Positions 1 through 10,229 of a stretch of 32,506 nucleotides of DNA are shown piece after piece; position 1 is the first letter of the stretch; each line of letters begins with the position of its first letter. Position numbers and translations under genes: made by a program. The DNA is taken from NCBI GenBank assembly GCA_018432615.1, contig JAHDSQ010000027.1:1-32506 (forward strand), read 5' to 3'. Under the pieces are notes generated by a model. That model saw only the letters and a program-made list of their open reading frames with translations. It ran no database searches and was not told the DNA's origin. The stretch comes from Clostridia bacterium. GTDB lineage: Bacteria; Bacillota; Peptococcia; DRI-13; SM3-B62.

Positions 1-17
1 AATTTAATGTTTAAGAT

Positions 18-135
18 TTCCTGGTGATTATAGCGAAGGGGCCACACCCGTTCCCATCCCGAACACGGCAGTTAAGTCCTTCAGCGCAGATGGTACTTGG
101 TCTTTTGGCCTGGGAGAGTATGCCGTCGCCAGGAA
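18..135 (+). rRNA. rrf: 5S ribosomal RNA
   Basis: The segment has the usual 5S length of about 118 nt. Its ends pair exactly (TTCCTGG at 18-24 with CCAGGAA at 129-135, helix I). Conserved internal blocks are present: CCCGTTCCCATCCCGAACAC around 47-66, GTTAAG, and GGGAGAGTA near the 3' side. It is the large-subunit RNA that normally ends a 16S-23S-5S operon; the 23S gene would lie off the left edge. A weak T-rich/A-rich inverted stretch follows at about 140-160 and may help termination. Confidence 0.96.
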
Positions 136-227
136 TTTAATTTTTCTTTAAAAATAAAAAAGGGAAAAATAAGAGCTTGTTGAATATAATATCTTACCTC
201 TAATTTTTCATAACGAGGAGTGACAAA

Positions 228-596
228 ATGAAGAAATTAACACCATTGTTAGTTCTTCTGATGATTGCCCTGTTTTTAAGCGGTTGTACAGGCAAGGCAA
301 TTGAGAATGTCAAGTATAGTCCGGAGCTTATTCAGGATGTTATCGAGTTGACCGATAAGGCTATTGAGAAAAATGACGTGGAATTGGCACGAAAGATTTG
401 GAGTAGTATTTCCGAAGCAGGTGTTAAAGCAAAAGAAATAGGGGAGGAAGAATTGGCAGAATCACTGGCTAAGGCTGCTTCATCCTATGTCCACCTTATT
501 GAATATTTACAAAAGGGTGATGAAAAGGACCTGGCAAAATACCGGGACTGTTTTGAACAAGCATTAGAAAAGATAGAAGTAATAGAATCAAGATAA
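228..596 (+). CDS. Small predicted lipoprotein, helical
   Basis: This encodes 122 residues. The start is a lipoprotein signal peptide: two Lys, a hydrophobic run, and a lipobox LSGC with the lipidated Cys at residue 20. The mature part is charged and probably all helical (many Glu/Lys, no Cys), consistent with a small surface-anchored helical bundle. The ATG at 228 follows a good GAGGAG site at about 214-219. I do not recognise a named family and assign no function. It stands alone between the 5S rRNA and yebC, with a possible terminator directly after its stop. A -10-like TATAAT at 185-190 lacks a convincing -35. Confidence 0.8.
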   Translation: MKKLTPLLVLLMIALFLSGCTGKAIENVKYSPELIQDVIELTDKAIEKNDVELARKIWSSISEAGVKAKEIGEEELAESLAKAASSYVHLIEYLQKGDEKDLAKYRDCFEQALEKIEVIESR

Positions 597-617
597 TGCC
601 TATAAACGGCATTTTTC
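595..617 (+). terminator. Short hairpin terminator after the lipoprotein gene
   Basis: AATGCC (595-600) pairs with GGCATT (608-613) around a 7-nt loop, and the 3' arm runs into T-rich sequence. The hairpin overlaps the stop codon. The stem is only 6 bp, so the terminator may be weak. Confidence 0.5.
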
Positions 618-619
618 TT

Positions 620-649
620 TTGCCCTTTTATAGATTGGTGGTTTATAAT
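620..649 (+). promoter_or_regulatory. Predicted sigma-A promoter for yebC
   Basis: A perfect -10 TATAAT lies at 644-649, with a partial -35 TTGCCC at 620-625 and an 18-nt spacer. It sits right after the terminator-like hairpin of the preceding gene and about 30 nt before the yebC start, so it probably drives the long downstream block. Confidence 0.55.
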
Positions 650-678
650 AGTATACGTTGATAAAGGGGGTACTTGTT

Positions 679-1434
679 ATGTCCGGACATTCAAAATGGG
701 CTAATATCAAGCACAGAAAAGGAAGGCAGGACGCCATCAAAGGGAAGGTATTTACCAAGCTGGGTAAAGAGTTAATTGTTGCGGCAAAAATGGGCGGGGC
801 AAATCCTGAGGCCAATTTCCGCTTGAAAATTGCCATTCAAAAAGCCAAAGCCGCCAATATGCCCAACGATAATATCGAGAGAGCAATTCAAAAAGGCGCC
901 GGAGGCCAGGATGATAAAAATTACGAAGAACTGGTCTATGAGGGATATGGGCCGGCGGGTGTTGCGGTGATGGTAAATATTTTAACCGATAACCGTAACA
1001 GAACAGCCGGGGAAATACGCCATATTTTCACGAAAAACGGGGGAAGTCTCGGCGAGACTGGTTGTGTCGGCTGGATGTTTAAGAAAAAAGGAATAATCGT
1101 TATTCGTAAAGAGGACTTGGAGATGGACGAGGACGATTTGATGCTGTTGGCGCTGGAGGAAGGGGCCGAAGATATTGAAACGTCTGATGAAGAGGAATTA
1201 AGGGTCGTTACTGCGCCGGAGGACTTTCAGAAGGTTAAGGAAGGCCTGGAGGGAAAAGGTGTGGTACTTTCGAGTGCTGATGTGACAATGGTTCCGGATA
1301 CCACAGTGGAGGTTACGGATCAAGAACAGGCGAAAAAGATCTTGAATCTGATGGATATCCTGGAGGATCACGAAGATGTGCAGGACAGCTATACGAATTT
1401 TGATATTCCGGACGAGGTTATGGAGCAGCTGTAA
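679..1434 (+). CDS. yebC: YebC/TACO1-family protein
   Basis: The product is 251 residues and begins [15 protein letters not shown], the hallmark start of the YebC/PmpR/TACO1 family. The start at 679 is chosen over an in-frame ATG at 658 because AAAGGGGG lies at 664-670 with 8-nt spacing and because family members begin with MSGHSKW. The family was long described as transcriptional regulators; more recent work links members to relieving ribosome stalling, so the exact role here is open. Length is typical. In many Firmicutes it lies directly upstream of the bofC/ruvCAB genes, as here. Confidence 0.95.
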   Translation: MSGHSKWANIKHRKGRQDAIKGKVFTKLGKELIVAAKMGGANPEANFRLKIAIQKAKAANMPNDNIERAIQKGAGGQDDKNYEELVYEGYGPAGVAVMVNILTDNRNRTAGEIRHIFTKNGGSLGETGCVGWMFKKKGIIVIRKEDLEMDEDDLMLLALEEGAEDIETSDEEELRVVTAPEDFQKVKEGLEGKGVVLSSADVTMVPDTTVEVTDQEQAKKILNLMDILEDHEDVQDSYTNFDIPDEVMEQL

Positions 1435-1504
1435 ACAGGATAGATGTTTAAGTTAGCGGGACTTGGGCAATAATCACGGTAAAAAGGCTAAGGGGATTAT
1501 TGCC

Positions 1505-2101
1505 ATGTTTTTAAAACAATACAAACATCTTTACATCTGGTTTGTGATGGTTGCCTTTCTTAGTTTTTTCACAGTTTACGTTTATATGTCTGTCACAGCG
1601 GGAGATAAAGAACAAGAAACCGAACAAACTGTTGTACCGGCGATAAAAAAAAGCATCTTGCCTGAGATGAAGGTCTTTTTACGGGAACAATATGAGATTT
1701 GCAAGGAACACGGATTGTCATGTTGGGAGGATACCGTGCTTCAAGGTGCTGCCAGGAGGGAACTGGACAACCTTTCTGAAAGTGAGGTGCTGGCTCGATA
1801 TCCGGAAGCTGCGGGCTGGAAGGTTTTATGGCAAAAGGACAGCTTGGTTTTGGTGAGGACAAAAACAGGACTTTGTCCGTTGCATCAAAAAATGTGGCAC
1901 TTGGAAGTAGATGAGGATGGGCGGTATATTGAGATCTATTCAGGACCGTCGGCTGTGGGCAAAGACGGAGGATTGTACAGGAAAACGGGAATAGAGATAA
2001 CGAAGCTTCCTGCCGAAATCCAAAACAAGATACGAGAAGGTTTGTTTGAATTCATCAGTTGGGACGAGCTTGTGGCAATTTTAGACAGTTTTTCGGAATA
2101 G
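1505..2101 (+). CDS. bofC: BofC-like forespore regulatory protein
   Basis: About 198 residues with one N-terminal membrane or signal segment (about residues 9-30), then a domain resembling the BofC C-terminal domain: a Val-Leu-Trp-Gln-Lys-Asp core, a Gly-Leu-Cys-Pro motif, a Glu-Ile-Tyr-Ser-Gly-Pro strand, and a C-terminal ISWDELVAILDS helix. In Bacillus, BofC is a forespore intermembrane protein that controls SpoIVB-dependent pro-sigma-K activation. The location just before ruv genes matches B. subtilis. The ATG at 1505 has TAAGGGG at 1489-1495; a TTG at 1463 would add 14 residues but has a poor ribosome binding site. Similarity is moderate, so function is inferred. Confidence 0.78.
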   Translation: MFLKQYKHLYIWFVMVAFLSFFTVYVYMSVTAGDKEQETEQTVVPAIKKSILPEMKVFLREQYEICKEHGLSCWEDTVLQGAARRELDNLSESEVLARYPEAAGWKVLWQKDSLVLVRTKTGLCPLHQKMWHLEVDEDGRYIEIYSGPSAVGKDGGLYRKTGIEITKLPAEIQNKIREGLFEFISWDELVAILDSFSE

Positions 2102-2190
2102 TCCTTCCTTCGGCTTGACGGAAAAGTTAAGAGGAGGATTATTCGTTTGTTGTGGAGAATACAATCCTGGGGGATAAATGGGGTGAAAAC

Positions 2191-2679
2191 ATGATTATCT
2201 TAGGTATTGACCCCGGGATAGCTATTACGGGATACGGTGTTTTAGAGCAAAATGGAAACAGGTTTAAACCGATTGAATACGGTGTGATTCGCAGCGGGAA
2301 AGAAATGGATACTCCGGAAAGGCTGCGTCTTATTCACACAGGTTTAACCGAGATTATCGAAAAATTTCAGCCTGAGCACATGGCGATTGAACAGCTGTTT
2401 TTTAATAAAAACGTCAAAACAGCTCTGACCGTTGGGCATGCACGAGGTGTGGTGATGTTAACGGCTTGCTTGAGGGGAATGATAGTTTCCGAATATACTC
2501 CTCTGCAGGTAAAACAAGCTGTGGTTGGCTACGGTCGGGCAGATAAGAAACAGGTGCAGTATATGGTCAAGTCGATTTTGAATCTTGACAAAATACCTAA
2601 ACCGGACGATGCTGCCGATGCCTTGGCAATTGCCATTTGTCACGGCAATTCGTTTAATTCTCTTTTGCGCGCATATTAA
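2191..2679 (+). CDS. ruvC: Holliday junction endonuclease RuvC
   Basis: The 162-residue product is full length for RuvC, the resolvase that cuts Holliday junctions held by RuvAB. The RNase H-like fold starts with ILGIDPG (Asp7); the other expected metal ligands are Glu67 in AIEQLFF and Asp140/Asp143 in PDDAADALA. The start at 2191 (MIILGIDPG) is preferred over an upstream in-frame GTG at 2152: it follows GGGGTGA and matches the usual family start. It begins the ruvC-ruvA-ruvB cluster. Confidence 0.96.
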   Translation: MIILGIDPGIAITGYGVLEQNGNRFKPIEYGVIRSGKEMDTPERLRLIHTGLTEIIEKFQPEHMAIEQLFFNKNVKTALTVGHARGVVMLTACLRGMIVSEYTPLQVKQAVVGYGRADKKQVQYMVKSILNLDKIPKPDDAADALAIAICHGNSFNSLLRAY

Positions 2680-2724
2680 TGTCACGCAAATTAATACTGT
2701 GTTTGACTTTAGGAGGGGAAGTTG

Positions 2725-3324
2725 TTGCTGGATTTTATTCAGGGGGAGTTAGTACACAAGGGTGCTAACTATGTTGTCGTAAAGACAGGGGGTATCGGGT
2801 TCCGTATCTTTGTGCCGGGTTCGACCCTCGAGGTATTACGAGCTGGTGAAAAAGAGATAACCCTCTTTACTTATTTACATGTTCGTGAAGATGAATTAAG
2901 CTTATTTGGGTTTGCAACCACTGAGGAGAAGGAGATATTTACCGTTTTGTTATCCGTATCCGGCATAGGTCCCAAGTTAGCCCTGACGATTCTTTCCGGT
3001 CTGAAATCACAGGATTTGAAAAGGGCGATAGTTTTGGGAGATGCTGCCATACTAACGAATATATCGGGCGTCGGTAAGAAGACGGCTCAGCGTATTATCT
3101 TGGAATTGAAGGATAAATTGAGTAAAGATACGCAGGTTATTTCAGCGGGTGACATTTCCTCTTCCGGTTTGGCGAAAGATGCCAGGGGTGAGGCAATATC
3201 AGCCATGGTAGCCCTGGGGTATACTCCTTTGGAGGCGCAAAAGGCTGTTCCCCTACCCGGGCCTGAGGATGAGAATGTCACGAGTGAAGATTTGATTCGT
3301 GCTGCTTTGAAAAATTTGGCTTGA
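2725..3324 (+). CDS. ruvA: Holliday junction branch migration protein RuvA
   Basis: The product is about 199 residues with the three RuvA parts: an N-terminal OB fold, central helix-hairpin-helix motifs (VSGIGPKLALTIL and ISGVGKKTAQRII), and a C-terminal UBA-like domain that contacts RuvB, after a flexible linker. RuvA binds the four-way junction and loads RuvB rings. Two tandem TTG codons (2722, 2725) could start it. The second gives MLDFIQGE and 6-nt spacing from AGGAGGGG (2711-2718), so I chose it. Confidence 0.95.
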   Translation: MLDFIQGELVHKGANYVVVKTGGIGFRIFVPGSTLEVLRAGEKEITLFTYLHVREDELSLFGFATTEEKEIFTVLLSVSGIGPKLALTILSGLKSQDLKRAIVLGDAAILTNISGVGKKTAQRIILELKDKLSKDTQVISAGDISSSGLAKDARGEAISAMVALGYTPLEAQKAVPLPGPEDENVTSEDLIRAALKNLA

Positions 3325-3347
3325 GGATAGATAATGGAGGAGAATAA

Positions 3348-4373
3348 ATGCCGGAAGAGAGAGTTGTTTCGCCCAATCTGACAGAAGAAGAAATGGAAGA
3401 GCAAAAGCTTAGGCCCAGCCGACTGTGTAACTATATCGGACAGGAAAAGGTCAAAGCCAATCTGGAGGTATTTATCAAGGCAGCCAGGCAGAGGCAAGAA
3501 GCCTTGGACCATGTTTTGCTTTACGGACCGCCCGGGCTTGGGAAGACTACCCTTGCCAATATCATAGCCATGGAAATGAAAGCACAGATTAAGACCACCT
3601 CGGGACCGGCTATTGAAAGGCCCGGAGACCTTGCGGCAATACTGACGAACCTGCAGCCGGGGGATATCTTGTTTGTCGACGAGATTCATCGTTTAAACCG
3701 CTCTGTAGAGGAAGTTCTTTATCCGGCCATGGAAGATTATTGCCTGGATATTATGATCGGGAAAGGGCCAAGTGCACGCTCCATACGTTTGGATTTGCCC
3801 CGCTTTACACTGGTTGGCGCAACAACCAGAGCCGGTAACTTGACGGCACCGTTAAGGGATAGGTTTGGCGTAATCAGTCGACTGGATTTCTACAAAGAAG
3901 AAGAGCTTGTAACAATCGTCAAAAGGGCAGCTAGGATTCTGGACATCGGGATTGATGAGACAGGTGCTTCTGAGATCGGCAAAAGGGCCAGGGGGACTCC
4001 GCGTATCGCCAACCGTTTATTGAAAAGGGTACGTGATTTTGCCCAGGTAAAAGGCGAGAAACTGATAACCCGTGAACTGGCTAATTACGCCCTTAACATT
4101 ATGGAAGTAGACAATCTGGGTCTGGATGCTATTGACCGGCAAATGCTTTTAACTATTATCGAAAAATTCAAGGGTGGACCGGTAGGTCTTGACACGCTGG
4201 CGGCCTCAATCAGCGAGGAGACATCGACGATTGAGGATGTTTATGAACCGTTTTTGCTGCAACTGGGTTTTATCCAGCGTACCCCACGGGGCAGAGTAGC
4301 AACATCCTTAGCTTATCACCATTTAAATATTGAAGATGAGCGGGATGAGAAAACGGAATCGACGTTGTGGTGA
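3348..4373 (+). CDS. ruvB: Holliday junction helicase RuvB
   Basis: A 341-residue AAA+ motor that drives branch migration with RuvA. Walker A is GPPGLGKT at residues 60-67, Walker B with DEIH at 111-114, a sensor region [10 protein letters not shown], the arginine-finger segment PLRDRFG, and a C-terminal winged helix ending near [14 protein letters not shown]. Length is typical. The ATG has a good GGAGGAG site with about 7-nt spacing and lies 23 nt after ruvA, so the two are cotranscribed. Confidence 0.97.
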   Translation: MPEERVVSPNLTEEEMEEQKLRPSRLCNYIGQEKVKANLEVFIKAARQRQEALDHVLLYGPPGLGKTTLANIIAMEMKAQIKTTSGPAIERPGDLAAILTNLQPGDILFVDEIHRLNRSVEEVLYPAMEDYCLDIMIGKGPSARSIRLDLPRFTLVGATTRAGNLTAPLRDRFGVISRLDFYKEEELVTIVKRAARILDIGIDETGASEIGKRARGTPRIANRLLKRVRDFAQVKGEKLITRELANYALNIMEVDNLGLDAIDRQMLLTIIEKFKGGPVGLDTLAASISEETSTIEDVYEPFLLQLGFIQRTPRGRVATSLAYHHLNIEDERDEKTESTLW

Positions 4374-4407
4374 GAACACTGCCGATATGGGGAGGTCATG
4401 ATAAAAG

Positions 4408-4965
4408 ATGAAGATCCTTTTGCATTCCTGTTGTGGACCCTGTGCCATCTCGCCGCTTTCTGAACTGCAAAAAGCGGGACATGAGGTATATGCCTACTTT
4501 TACAATCCAAATATTCATCCCTATACCGAGTTTATTAAGAGGTTGGACACCTTTACGCAATACGTTGAAAATAAAGGAGTTCCTTCTATTATAAATGATG
4601 AGTATGAGCTAGAAGAATTCCTGCGTCGGGTATCCTTCAGAGAAGGAAACCGTTGCAGTGTTTGTTATGACATGCGGTTGCGCAAGGCCGCCCAGGTGGC
4701 TCGTAAAGGACGTTTTGATGCTTTCACCACCACGCTGTTGGTCAGCCCTATGCAAAAGCATGACCTGATCAGGGAAATAGGGACGGCGATCGGCAATGAG
4801 CAGGGGATAGCCTTTTATTATCAGGATTTTCGACCGGGCTACCGGGATAGCGTTATCATTTCCAAGGAGGAAGAGATGTACCGACAGCAATACTGTGGGT
4901 GTATTTACAGTGAAAAAGAGCGGTACGCAAAAGCAGGAAAGAAATCCAAGGGGGATAAAAGATGA
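4408..4965 (+). CDS. queH: Epoxyqueuosine reductase QueH
   Basis: A 185-residue protein of the former DUF208 family. QueH is the non-cobalamin enzyme that reduces epoxyqueuosine to queuosine in tRNA, replacing QueG. Visible cysteine motifs are Cys8-Cys9 and Cys12 in HSCCGPC, Cys83/Cys86 in RCSVCYDMRL, and Cys163/Cys165 in YCGCIYSE, which in the family bind an iron-sulfur cluster and a second metal. It sits 34 nt after ruvB and in the same block as queA and tgt, whose products make its substrate; this context supports the call. Confidence 0.93.
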   Translation: MKILLHSCCGPCAISPLSELQKAGHEVYAYFYNPNIHPYTEFIKRLDTFTQYVENKGVPSIINDEYELEEFLRRVSFREGNRCSVCYDMRLRKAAQVARKGRFDAFTTTLLVSPMQKHDLIREIGTAIGNEQGIAFYYQDFRPGYRDSVIISKEEEMYRQQYCGCIYSEKERYAKAGKKSKGDKR

Positions 4966-4998
4966 GAAACGATGGCAATGTGAAAAGGGGCGAGGCAT

Positions 4999-5226
4999 AT
5001 GTTGCCTGATTTCACTTCGTTCGGCAAGGTCATCGCAGGGATAGGCGCATTATTGGTTCTGGTCGGACTGGTCATTATGTTGTTAGGTAAAATCAGCGGA
5101 TTAGGTCATTTGCCGGGGGATATTTTCTATAGCAAGGGAAACTTTTCTTTTTATTTCCCTCTTGCAACTTGCCTCATCGTCAGTGTGGTCTTGACCATAA
5201 TTCTGAATCTCATTTTGCGCCGGTGA
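4999..5226 (+). CDS. DUF2905 small membrane protein
   Basis: A 75-residue protein with two hydrophobic helices (about residues 8-30 and 50-72) joined by a conserved loop containing GHLPGDIFY. The LPGDI signature and size fit the DUF2905 family, found in many Firmicutes near ruv/queA genes. No biochemical function is known to me. The ATG at 4999 follows AAGGGGCGAGG. It lies between queH and spoIID with short gaps, so it is probably in the same operon. Confidence 0.85.
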   Translation: MLPDFTSFGKVIAGIGALLVLVGLVIMLLGKISGLGHLPGDIFYSKGNFSFYFPLATCLIVSVVLTIILNLILRR

Positions 5227-5246
5227 TTTGCTTTGGGAGGTAGACA

Positions 5247-6677
5247 ATGAAAATATATCACAATAGTATGAAGGTATGTATTGTTCTTGTCTTGGCCGTA
5301 ATTGTCATGGCAATTACCCCGCAAATGGCTGCAGGAGTGTGTTTCGACTGTCCTCAGGACTCCTTGCGGGTGGCGTTGGGTGTTAAACTTTCCTCAGCCG
5401 AGTTTGCTGCCTGTCAGGGAAGCTATGAACTTGTTGATTATGTGACCCAACGTGTCATTACGCCAAATACGGGAACCGGGACTTGGGTTGTCGCGCCTAA
5501 GGGTGCGGCAAATATCCAATTATCATATAACGGGGCGCTGGTAGAGGGATCGGTTGGTTCACTGCTTGTTTTGCGCCAAAAAGACGCTGCTCAGTTGAAT
5601 CTTTTTTCTTTTAAAGGTAAAAGGTATAGGGGAGATTTGTTGGTTCAAAACTTAAACGGGACTATACATATCATTGGTGTTATCAATATCGAGCAGTATC
5701 TCTACGGAGTTGTGGGCGCGGAAATGGGGACGAGAGGATTGCTTGAGGCATATAAGGCTCAAGCGGTAGTTTCCCGGACCTATGCTTATTATTATAAGAA
5801 AAATCCTCAGCTTAATTATGACTTGGGGATTTCTACACAGTGGCAGTTTTACGGGGGGTATGATGCCGAAGAAACAGCAAATCCCCTTGTGAAGCAGGCG
5901 GTCAATGAGACAAAGGGTTTAGTAATATATTATGACAACAGCGTTATACAAGCCTTTTTTCACGCCAATTCCGGCGGCTATACGGAAAGTCCCGAAAATG
6001 TTTGGGATGCAAGTATTCCTTACCTGAACCCTGTTCCTGTACCTCAGGATGCTTATGTTCTGGCAATAGCCAAGGATGGGGGATGGCCGGCGGATACCTA
6101 TCAATGGGAAAAGACGTTTACAACTTCTGAATTGGGCAATATAACAAATGTGGGAGCAGTAACCGATATCACGGTCGGTTGCTGGGCTGTTGACCCTGCA
6201 AGAGGGGGTTACAAAAACATCCGGACTCAGTCGGGAAGGGTAACAAAATTGGATGTTGTTGGGACAAGTGGAGTCAAGAGTTTATTTAAGGATGGTATCC
6301 GATCTGTTCTCGGTTTAAAGAGTACCTTGTTTGAGATAGTAATGGACTCCACTGTGGGGATTTGGGATGCCCTTGGTTTAGTAGAGGTTCACAATAATAC
6401 GCAGAATATGAAGGCCGTCAATGCGGAAGGTCAGATCTGCGCTTTGAACGGCAGCAATGCGAGCTATTATGTTCTATCGGCAGAGGGAACGAAAGCAGTA
6501 CCGAAAAGCTTTACCAAGGTGACAATCAAGGGGAAGGGTTACGGTCACGGTCTTGGCATGAGCCAATGGGGCGCTATCGGGATGGCTGCCGAAGGCATGA
6601 ATTATCAAAGAATAATCGAACACTTCTACAATCAAAATAGAAATGACGGGCGTCTAAGGATTGCTCCGGCTTTATAG
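5247..6677 (+). CDS. spoIID: SpoIID/LytB-family sporulation protein
   Basis: 476 residues, with an N-terminal signal or anchor segment (about residues 8-30) and a SpoIID domain across the rest. Family hallmarks include IEQYLYGVVGAEMG, the ANSGGYTESPENVW segment, and GYGHGLGMSQWGA from residue 431. SpoIID is a lytic transglycosylase acting with SpoIIM and SpoIIP in peptidoglycan remodelling during engulfment; paralogues such as LytB act elsewhere. The neighbourhood (ruvB, queA) is the common place for this paralogue in Clostridia, which may differ from the canonical spoIID locus, so SpoIID-like is the safer reading. A GGGAGG site precedes the ATG. Confidence 0.85.
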   Translation: MKIYHNSMKVCIVLVLAVIVMAITPQMAAGVCFDCPQDSLRVALGVKLSSAEFAACQGSYELVDYVTQRVITPNTGTGTWVVAPKGAANIQLSYNGALVEGSVGSLLVLRQKDAAQLNLFSFKGKRYRGDLLVQNLNGTIHIIGVINIEQYLYGVVGAEMGTRGLLEAYKAQAVVSRTYAYYYKKNPQLNYDLGISTQWQFYGGYDAEETANPLVKQAVNETKGLVIYYDNSVIQAFFHANSGGYTESPENVWDASIPYLNPVPVPQDAYVLAIAKDGGWPADTYQWEKTFTTSELGNITNVGAVTDITVGCWAVDPARGGYKNIRTQSGRVTKLDVVGTSGVKSLFKDGIRSVLGLKSTLFEIVMDSTVGIWDALGLVEVHNNTQNMKAVNAEGQICALNGSNASYYVLSAEGTKAVPKSFTKVTIKGKGYGHGLGMSQWGAIGMAAEGMNYQRIIEHFYNQNRNDGRLRIAPAL

Positions 6678-6717
6678 TGCGATTGGATATATTGAAGATA
6701 ATAAAGGATGGAGAATA

Positions 6718-8884
<2,167 letters not shown>

Positions 8885-8922
8885 TAAAATTTGTTATTTT
8901 GTAACGATAAGGAGGGATAGAT

Positions 8923-9228
8923 ATGGAAGGCATGACTTCCTTTATGCCATTAGTTCTGATTTTTGCCCTGATGTATTTTCTGTTGGTCAGGCCACAGCAG
9001 AAGCAGAAGAAAAAGCGTGAAGAACTCCTGAACAGTTTAGAAAAGGGAGACAAGGTCGTAACCATTGGTGGTATTTACGGAACTATAGCTAAGTTAGGAG
9101 AAAAGGATATTGTGTTAGAAATTGCTCCTAATGTACGCGTATCAATGCAGCGTGGAGCTGTGGGTACCGTTATCGTTGAAGACCTTGAAGAGGAAGAAAG
9201 CGAAGACGAGGAAACCGTTGAAGAATAA
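8923..9228 (+). CDS. yajC: Preprotein translocase accessory subunit YajC
   Basis: 101 residues with one N-terminal transmembrane helix (about residues 5-22) ending in LLVRPQQKQKKKREE, the classic YajC sequence, followed by a small domain with GDKVVTIGGIYGTI. The C-terminal tail is highly acidic. YajC associates with SecDF at the Sec translocon. The start has an AAGGAGG site. Its place after tgt and before secD is a widespread bacterial arrangement, here interrupted by an HD-domain gene. Confidence 0.96.
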   Translation: MEGMTSFMPLVLIFALMYFLLVRPQQKQKKKREELLNSLEKGDKVVTIGGIYGTIAKLGEKDIVLEIAPNVRVSMQRGAVGTVIVEDLEEEESEDEETVEE

Positions 9229-9435
9229 GCGGAAAAGTCGCGAAGAAGGAAATTGACGGGATGAGGAAAGCGCAGCTGTGCTGCGCCTTTCTGTTCACCC
9301 GGCAAAAGAGATATGGATAAAAAACAGGTGAAGATGTAAATATATTGTTGTGGAGCAAACGCCGACTGAAGCAAGTATTTGCCAACGGTCAGTATTTTTG
9401 CGTTCCGGAAAAGATGTTGTGACTGGAGGTTTTTG
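9229..9435 (+). other. Intergenic leader between yajC and the HD-domain gene
   Basis: This 207-nt gap has a bulged hairpin at 9266-9291 (GAAAGCGCAGC with GCTGCGCCTTTC) lacking a T-tract, and nested short inverted segments around 9355-9415 (AACGC...GCGTT enclosing ACTGA...TCAGT). I recognise no known riboswitch. Two tiny open frames occur, but neither has good support. Confidence 0.4.
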
Positions 9436-10095
9436 ATGGTTACCCTGCAAGAAATCAAGGATGATCCTGAAGTACTTTGTTATATTGAAATGGCTAATGT
9501 GCACCTGGCGGAGATGGGGTATACAGAGCATGGTTTGCGACATATCGGAATTGTGTCGGGGAAAGCAAGGGAGATATTACTTCAGTTCGCGTATCCGGAA
9601 AGACTAGCGGAATTGGCGGCAATTGCCGGGTTTCTCCATGATATCGGTAATGTGGTAAGCCGCTATAATCATAGTCAGTCAGGAGCCGCAATTGCCTACA
9701 ATATCCTTACCAGAATGGATATGCCTTATAAAGAGGTAGCTCTTGTGATCGGTGCGGTCGGAAATCATGACGAAGGAGAAGGGGAGATCGTAAACACTAT
9801 CACGGCTGCTGTGGTGTTGGCTGACAAATCAGATGTTCACCGTTCGCGGGTCAGGAATAGGGATTATGCAAAGTTTGATATTCATGACCGGGTCAATTAT
9901 GCGGTAGTTAATTCCCAACTGCTTGTTGATGGCAGTGAACGGATGGTAACGTTGGATTTGACAATAGATACTAAAATAGTACCTGTTATTGAATACTTTG
10001 AGATATTCATGCAGAGGATGATGATGTGTCGCAGAGCTGCAGCATATTTAGAAAGCAGGTTTTCCATCATGGTAAATAATGCAAGAATGTTATAG
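9436..10095 (+). CDS. HD-domain phosphohydrolase-like protein
   Basis: 219 residues forming an HD-type metal-dependent hydrolase domain. Expected ligands are visible: His36 in GLRHIG, His68-Asp69 in FLHDIGNV, His111-Asp112 in GNHDEGEG, and Asp130 in LADKSD. HD proteins act on nucleotides or other phosphate esters; the substrate here is unknown. ATG 9436 follows TGGAGG (9424-9429). The gene lies between yajC and secD; position alone does not prove a role in secretion. A 7-bp hairpin follows the stop, then the secD promoter. Confidence 0.85.
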   Translation: MVTLQEIKDDPEVLCYIEMANVHLAEMGYTEHGLRHIGIVSGKAREILLQFAYPERLAELAAIAGFLHDIGNVVSRYNHSQSGAAIAYNILTRMDMPYKEVALVIGAVGNHDEGEGEIVNTITAAVVLADKSDVHRSRVRNRDYAKFDIHDRVNYAVVNSQLLVDGSERMVTLDLTIDTKIVPVIEYFEIFMQRMMMCRRAAAYLESRFSIMVNNARML

Positions 10096-10099
10096 GCGG

Positions 10100-10122
10100 T
10101 TTACCAGAAAATGTTTGGTAAA
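10100..10122 (+). repeat. Hairpin after the HD-domain gene
   Basis: TTTACCA (10100-10106) and TGGTAAA (10116-10122) form a perfect 7-bp stem with a 9-nt loop, 4 nt after the stop codon. There is no T-tract, so it may stabilise the mRNA end rather than terminate transcription. Confidence 0.45.
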
Positions 10123-10138
10123 TGCAGTGAGCTTGTAT

Positions 10139-10167
10139 TTGACATGGATTTGACGGAAGAATATAAT
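10139..10167 (+). promoter_or_regulatory. Full-consensus sigma-A promoter upstream of secD
   Basis: TTGACA (10139-10144) and TATAAT (10162-10167) are exact consensus hexamers with the optimal 17-nt spacer. Transcription would begin near 10174, about 55 nt before the secD start. This implies that secD-secF-lapA can be expressed independently of the upstream block. Confidence 0.85.
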
Positions 10168-10229
10168 GATTCAGTGTGAATGATTTATTGTTTTGATAAA
10201 ATATCGCTGTTAAGGAGGAGAAGCCCGTT

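Noticed and set aside
9344..9422. A short basic open frame (about 25 codons, TTG start) before the HD-domain gene, and a 19-codon ATG frame at 9261
   Set aside because: Both have weak or badly spaced ribosome binding sites and no recognisable motif; the first overlaps the nested hairpin region.
9229..9435. SCIFF precursor peptide (scfA) expected near yajC/secD in Clostridia
   Set aside because: No frame with six closely spaced cysteines is present, and no radical SAM maturase gene lies nearby.
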